A stretch of DNA of 9,789 nt. Origin: Cyanobacteria bacterium UBA11153. Its GTDB lineage: Bacteria > Cyanobacteriota > Cyanobacteriia > Cyanobacteriales > Coleofasciculaceae. The DNA lies in NCBI GenBank assembly GCA_003511885.1, contig DOIX01000237.1, positions 31,053 to 40,841 of the forward strand, given 5' to 3'. The notes under the pieces are model-generated. The model made no database searches. It was not told where the DNA came from and saw only the letters and a program-made list of their open reading frames with translations. Shown here piece by piece: positions 7,127-9,789 of the stretch (its first letter is position 1; each line of letters starts with the position of its first letter). The position numbers and the translations under genes were made by a program.

Positions 7127-7131
7127 TCAAG

Positions 7132-9411
7132 ATGCCTAGCGACGACGATTTCGTAATGATTCCATCCAAGCCTAATGGTAAATCCCATCAGCTATTACCT
7201 CAAGATCCCGCAGCTTCCCCTGAAGCCAGCGACGGACAAACCATTGATTTAGCTTGGGTTTTTACCGTAATCCGTCGCCGCATTTGGGTCATCGCCAGTA
7301 TGGCACTAATACTGATGGTAAGCTCTGGGGCTATCCTGGTTTGGAACAAGCGTCAGATGATTCCAGAGTATCAAGGCTCCTTTAAGCTTTTAGTTGAACC
7401 AGCTACAGCAGAAAATCGCTTAAATAGACAATTTTTGCTCTCGCAAAATCAAAATACTAACCTCCAATCAATTGAAGTAGATCGAACCAGTTTATTGGAT
7501 TACGAGACTCAGATTAGAGTTTTACAGAGTCCGAAAATTATCGATCCCATCCTGAAAAAACTCAAAGTTTTATACCCAGAAGTTGACTACAACTCCCTGA
7601 TGGCAAGTTTGGCGATTTATCGAATGACATTTGAAAAAGAGGATCGACAAGAAGGAACTAAAATTTTAGAAATTCATTACAAATCTCCAGATACGCAAAA
7701 AATTCTCTTTGTCTTGAAAACAATTTCCGACAGCTATCTCAACTACAGTTTAGATGAACGACAGAAAAGCTTGAAACAGGGACTAGTATTTATTGAAAGT
7801 CAGCTACCAAATCTACAAGACCAAGTTGATAAAATTCAAGGACAACTTCAACAGCTCAGGCAGCAATATAATCTCATCGATCCGGCCTTAGCAGACGATC
7901 TTCTCAAAAGACATTCCCTGACAATTAGGGAAGAACGATTAAATACTGAAGTAAAACTGGCAGAAACTAAAGCCCTATACGCCACCTTAAAACAACAGTT
8001 AAATGAAAATAATCCCACAGGTGTTGTCTCCACAGAAGGCAATGCTTACGAGGAAATTAGCAAAGAACTACAGACTGTAGAAGCTCAGATTGCTTCACAG
8101 TCAATCCAATTTAGGGAAGATAGCGACGAAATAGAGTTATTGAGAGAAAAGCAAGCAAATCTTCAGCTTTTGTTGAGAAAAAAATCAGAAGGAATACTGG
8201 AAAAGCTTGCAGGTCAAATTGAAGGATTGGAAGATCGCTACAACACTATTATTCAAAGTGAAAATCAAATCAATCAAAAACTAGCTCAATTACCAGCAGT
8301 TTCCCGTCAGGTTACGGATTTGCAGCGCCAATTAACCGTTGCGACAGATAACTTGAAGGAATTTCTGGTCAAACGAGAAGCACTGAAACTAAATGCCGCA
8401 CAGCAAGAAATACCTTGGGAATTGATTAATCCACCTCAACTCTGGCGGAATGAGAAGGGTAACTTGGTTCCCGTGGAAGCTTTTGCCCTAAGACGACCAT
8501 TAGCGATCGCAGTTATTCTCAGTATACTCCTGGGGATAGGTGTTGGTTTTCTAGTGGAGATTCTTCAGACTGTCTTCCACAGCCCTGATGAAATCAAAAG
8601 TGCTACCAAAGTTCAAATTATCGGGATTATTCCCATTGTCAAGAAATTACAAAAATTACCGAAAAAATCGCGGCAATTTGCGATTGTGGCACAGGTGGCT
8701 GATTGGGCTGATAAGACTAAAGCAAGTATGCGATTTGGCAATCGTCTCAAAGATCGCTACTATAGCGGTTCCCCTTTTATGGAAGCATTTCGTTCTCTCT
8801 ATACTACCATCCGCTTGATGAGTGCAAAAAAGCCGATCCATTCCTTAGCAATTAGTTCATCTGTTCCTGGTGATGGGAAAACGACGATTTCTGTATATCT
8901 TGGCAAAACGGCAGCTACTATTGGTCAACGAGTCCTCCTCATCGATACGGATTTGCGCTATCCTCAGCTTCATACTCGGTTAGATTTGCCCAATCAACAG
9001 GGACTTAGCGAACTGATTACCTCAGACTTAAGTATAGATGACGCAATTCAGAAATCTCCCTTAGATGAAAACTTTTTTGTACTGACAAGCGGTCAAAATT
9101 TATCAGATCCGATCAAACTTCTTTCTTCTGCTAAGATGGAGTATCTCAGGGAACAATTTCAAGCCCGTTTCGACTTGGTACTCTATGACACTCCACCCCT
9201 CTTGGGTATTGGTGATGGCAATCTTATTGCGGCTAAAGCAGATGGTACGATTTTGGTGGTAGGGATTGAAAAAACCGATCGTTCTCAGGTAATGAAAGCT
9301 TTTGAAGGATTAAAGATTTCTGGGGCTTCCATCTTAGGTATAGTTGCCAATGGTGTTCCAGAAGAAGCAACTAAATCTTATGGAAGCTATCGTCGCTTCT
9401 ATGGTAGTTGA
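7132..9411 (+). CDS. wzc: Wzc-type polysaccharide co-polymerase with BY-kinase domain
   Basis: This 759-residue inner-membrane protein is the chain-length and export regulator partnering Wza, with an autophosphorylating tyrosine kinase domain. A Wzz-type region begins near 38; TM1 is about 51-71. A long periplasmic segment follows, with coiled-coil stretches (roughly 225-410) and a Pro-containing stretch before TM2 (about 457-476). The cytoplasmic kinase has Walker A PGDGKTT (579-585, K583), Walker A' LLIDTDLR (602-609) and Walker B FDLVLYDTPP (680-689). The helix that carries EX2RX2R in model BY-kinases reads EAFRSLY (551-557), with Tyr in place of the last Arg. Only three tyrosines (Y750, Y753, Y757) form the C-terminal cluster. 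The start is fixed by the GAGGTG ribosome binding site. The TGA stop lies inside a TTGACAA heptamer. The PCP and kinase parts are fused, as in proteobacterial Wzc. The cognate phosphatase is not in the window. Confidence 0.95.
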   Translation: MPSDDDFVMIPSKPNGKSHQLLPQDPAASPEASDGQTIDLAWVFTVIRRRIWVIASMALILMVSSGAILVWNKRQMIPEYQGSFKLLVEPATAENRLNRQFLLSQNQNTNLQSIEVDRTSLLDYETQIRVLQSPKIIDPILKKLKVLYPEVDYNSLMASLAIYRMTFEKEDRQEGTKILEIHYKSPDTQKILFVLKTISDSYLNYSLDERQKSLKQGLVFIESQLPNLQDQVDKIQGQLQQLRQQYNLIDPALADDLLKRHSLTIREERLNTEVKLAETKALYATLKQQLNENNPTGVVSTEGNAYEEISKELQTVEAQIASQSIQFREDSDEIELLREKQANLQLLLRKKSEGILEKLAGQIEGLEDRYNTIIQSENQINQKLAQLPAVSRQVTDLQRQLTVATDNLKEFLVKREALKLNAAQQEIPWELINPPQLWRNEKGNLVPVEAFALRRPLAIAVILSILLGIGVGFLVEILQTVFHSPDEIKSATKVQIIGIIPIVKKLQKLPKKSRQFAIVAQVADWADKTKASMRFGNRLKDRYYSGSPFMEAFRSLYTTIRLMSAKKPIHSLAISSSVPGDGKTTISVYLGKTAATIGQRVLLIDTDLRYPQLHTRLDLPNQQGLSELITSDLSIDDAIQKSPLDENFFVLTSGQNLSDPIKLLSSAKMEYLREQFQARFDLVLYDTPPLLGIGDGNLIAAKADGTILVVGIEKTDRSQVMKAFEGLKISGASILGIVANGVPEEATKSYGSYRRFYGS

Positions 9412-9421
9412 CAATTGACAA
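9408..9421 (+). repeat. Two-unit TTGACAA repeat at the wzc stop
   Basis: TTGACAA is repeated twice in tandem and followed by TTAA. The TGA at 9409-9411 in the first unit is the wzc stop codon. It belongs to the same TTGACAR heptamer family as 1-60 and 6786-6799. Confidence 0.75.
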
Positions 9422-9477
9422 TTAAGCTGCTACGCATCTAAAGTAGATATGATTCAGTTAAGAAACAAGCCGTCAAA

Positions 9478-9503
9478 CCCTCCCCTTGTCTCCCTCTTTC
9501 CCC
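9478..9503 (+). other. Pyrimidine-rich tract
   Basis: Twenty-five of 26 bases are C or T, the only exception being a G at 9488. Tracts of CCCTTGTC/CTCCC composition are frequent between genes in filamentous cyanobacteria. No function is inferred. Confidence 0.6.
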
Positions 9504-9540
9504 GTGAGGAGCGTCTGTTTCAACAAGCAATTTAAAAGTG

Positions 9541-9640
9541 TGACAGCTTATTTGAGAGGAATCAAACCTTTGACATAGCAAGGGTTTAATCCTCTATTCA
9601 TGACTTTATTTCTGCTCTAACCGATGTGGCGGTTGTCATA
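9541..9640 (+). repeat. Recurring 100-nt intergenic element, copy 2
   Basis: It aligns gap-free with 6791-6890 at exactly 2750 bp offset. The conserved blocks are AATCAAACCTT (9560-9570), TCTATTCATGAC (9593-9604) and GATGTGGCGGTTG (9623-9635). A stable hairpin is visible: AAACCTTTG (9564-9572), a 6-nt loop, and CAAGGGTTT (9579-9587), nine pairs including one G-T. The reading frame seen in copy 1 is closed here by a TAA at 9618-9620. It starts 130 nt after the wzc stop, so both copies follow export genes of the locus. Confidence 0.7.
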
Positions 9641-9770
9641 ACAGAGATATCAGATTATCGCAGTTTTCAGTTGGGTATGATAGAGGACATAATTCGATCT
9701 ATATCTTGATATCCACTGTTCAATTTACCTGCTCCATAGCTTATTAAGTCAGGCTCTACCAAACTAGTTT

Positions 9771-9789
9771 GTAGTAGGCACTTAAGTGC
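9771..9789. repeat. Partial paired-palindrome repeat at window end
   Basis: GTAGTAGGCACTTAAGTGC matches 993-1011 at all but one position (T for A in the centre) and contains the perfect palindrome GCACTTAAGTGC. It is cut by the window edge; the second palindrome would be expected about 20 nt further on. Confidence 0.75.

Larger units (their letters stand above)
6769..7131. other. wza-wzc intergenic region (363 nt)
   Basis: Going left to right, this gap holds a two-unit heptamer repeat (6786-6799), the first copy of a recurring 100-nt element (6791-6890), a doubtful small ORF (6850-7020) with a HIP1 site at 6953, a nested inverted repeat (7064-7105) and the wzc ribosome binding site (7120-7126). 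No intrinsic terminator was seen, so read-through from wza into wzc is possible. The gap is long for an operon and could hold a separate wzc promoter or leader. Confidence 0.7.
9412..9789. other. Region downstream of wzc (378 nt, no gene supported)
   Basis: This stretch holds the second TTGACAA unit, a pyrimidine-rich tract (9478-9503), copy 2 of the recurring element (9541-9640) and the start of a GCACTTAAGTGC palindrome at the window edge. The longest frame of any interest (9590-9712) has no start codon near its beginning. No intrinsic terminator with a T-run was found. The next gene presumably lies beyond the window. Confidence 0.6.

Noticed and set aside
9564..9587. Rho-independent terminator for wzc
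   Set aside because: The hairpin is good but is followed by AATCCTCTATTC with no T-run, and it belongs to an element also found between wza and wzc.

Overview
The window looks like chromosomal DNA of a cyanobacterium, most likely a filamentous one. Seven copies of the HIP1 octamer GCGATCGC occur (2343, 3434, 5404, 5428, 5489, 6953, 8503; start positions). The intergenic DNA carries short repeats typical of these genomes: TTGACAG-type heptamer runs and the paired GCACTAAAGTGC palindromes. The genus cannot be fixed from the sequence alone.

The content is most of a Wzx/Wzy-type exopolysaccharide or capsule locus, arranged as two divergent arms around 5148-5253. The left arm, on the minus strand, reads from the centre outwards: a Wzy-type polymerase (3717-5147), a Wzx-type flippase (2296-3642), a putative glycosyltransferase with an N-terminal Cys cluster (1091-2299, overlapping wzx by 4 nt) and a family-2 glycosyltransferase (47-880). 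The right arm, on the plus strand, has a Wza/OPX-type export protein with three SLBB domains (5254-6768) and a Wzc-type co-polymerase fused to a BY-kinase (7132-9411). The inferred flow is: glycosyltransferases build a lipid-linked repeat unit, Wzx flips it, Wzy polymerises it in the periplasm, and Wzc/Wza control chain length and export it. The initiating phosphoglycosyl transferase and the Wzb phosphatase are not in the window.

The less ordinary material is intergenic. A 100-nt stretch after wza (6791-6890) recurs without gaps after wzc (9541-9640), at exactly 2750 bp offset, with 66 of 100 positions identical by my hand count. It holds sharply conserved blocks around variable ones and can form a small hairpin; I do not recognise it. 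A 42-nt nested inverted repeat (7064-7105) sits just upstream of the wzc ribosome binding site. TTGACAR-type heptamers supply the stop codons of both the GT2 gene and wzc, and a third pair lies just after wza. A 27-codon reading frame ends in an ATGA overlap with the start of wza. No RNA genes, CRISPR arrays, transposase genes or convincing rho-independent terminators were found.
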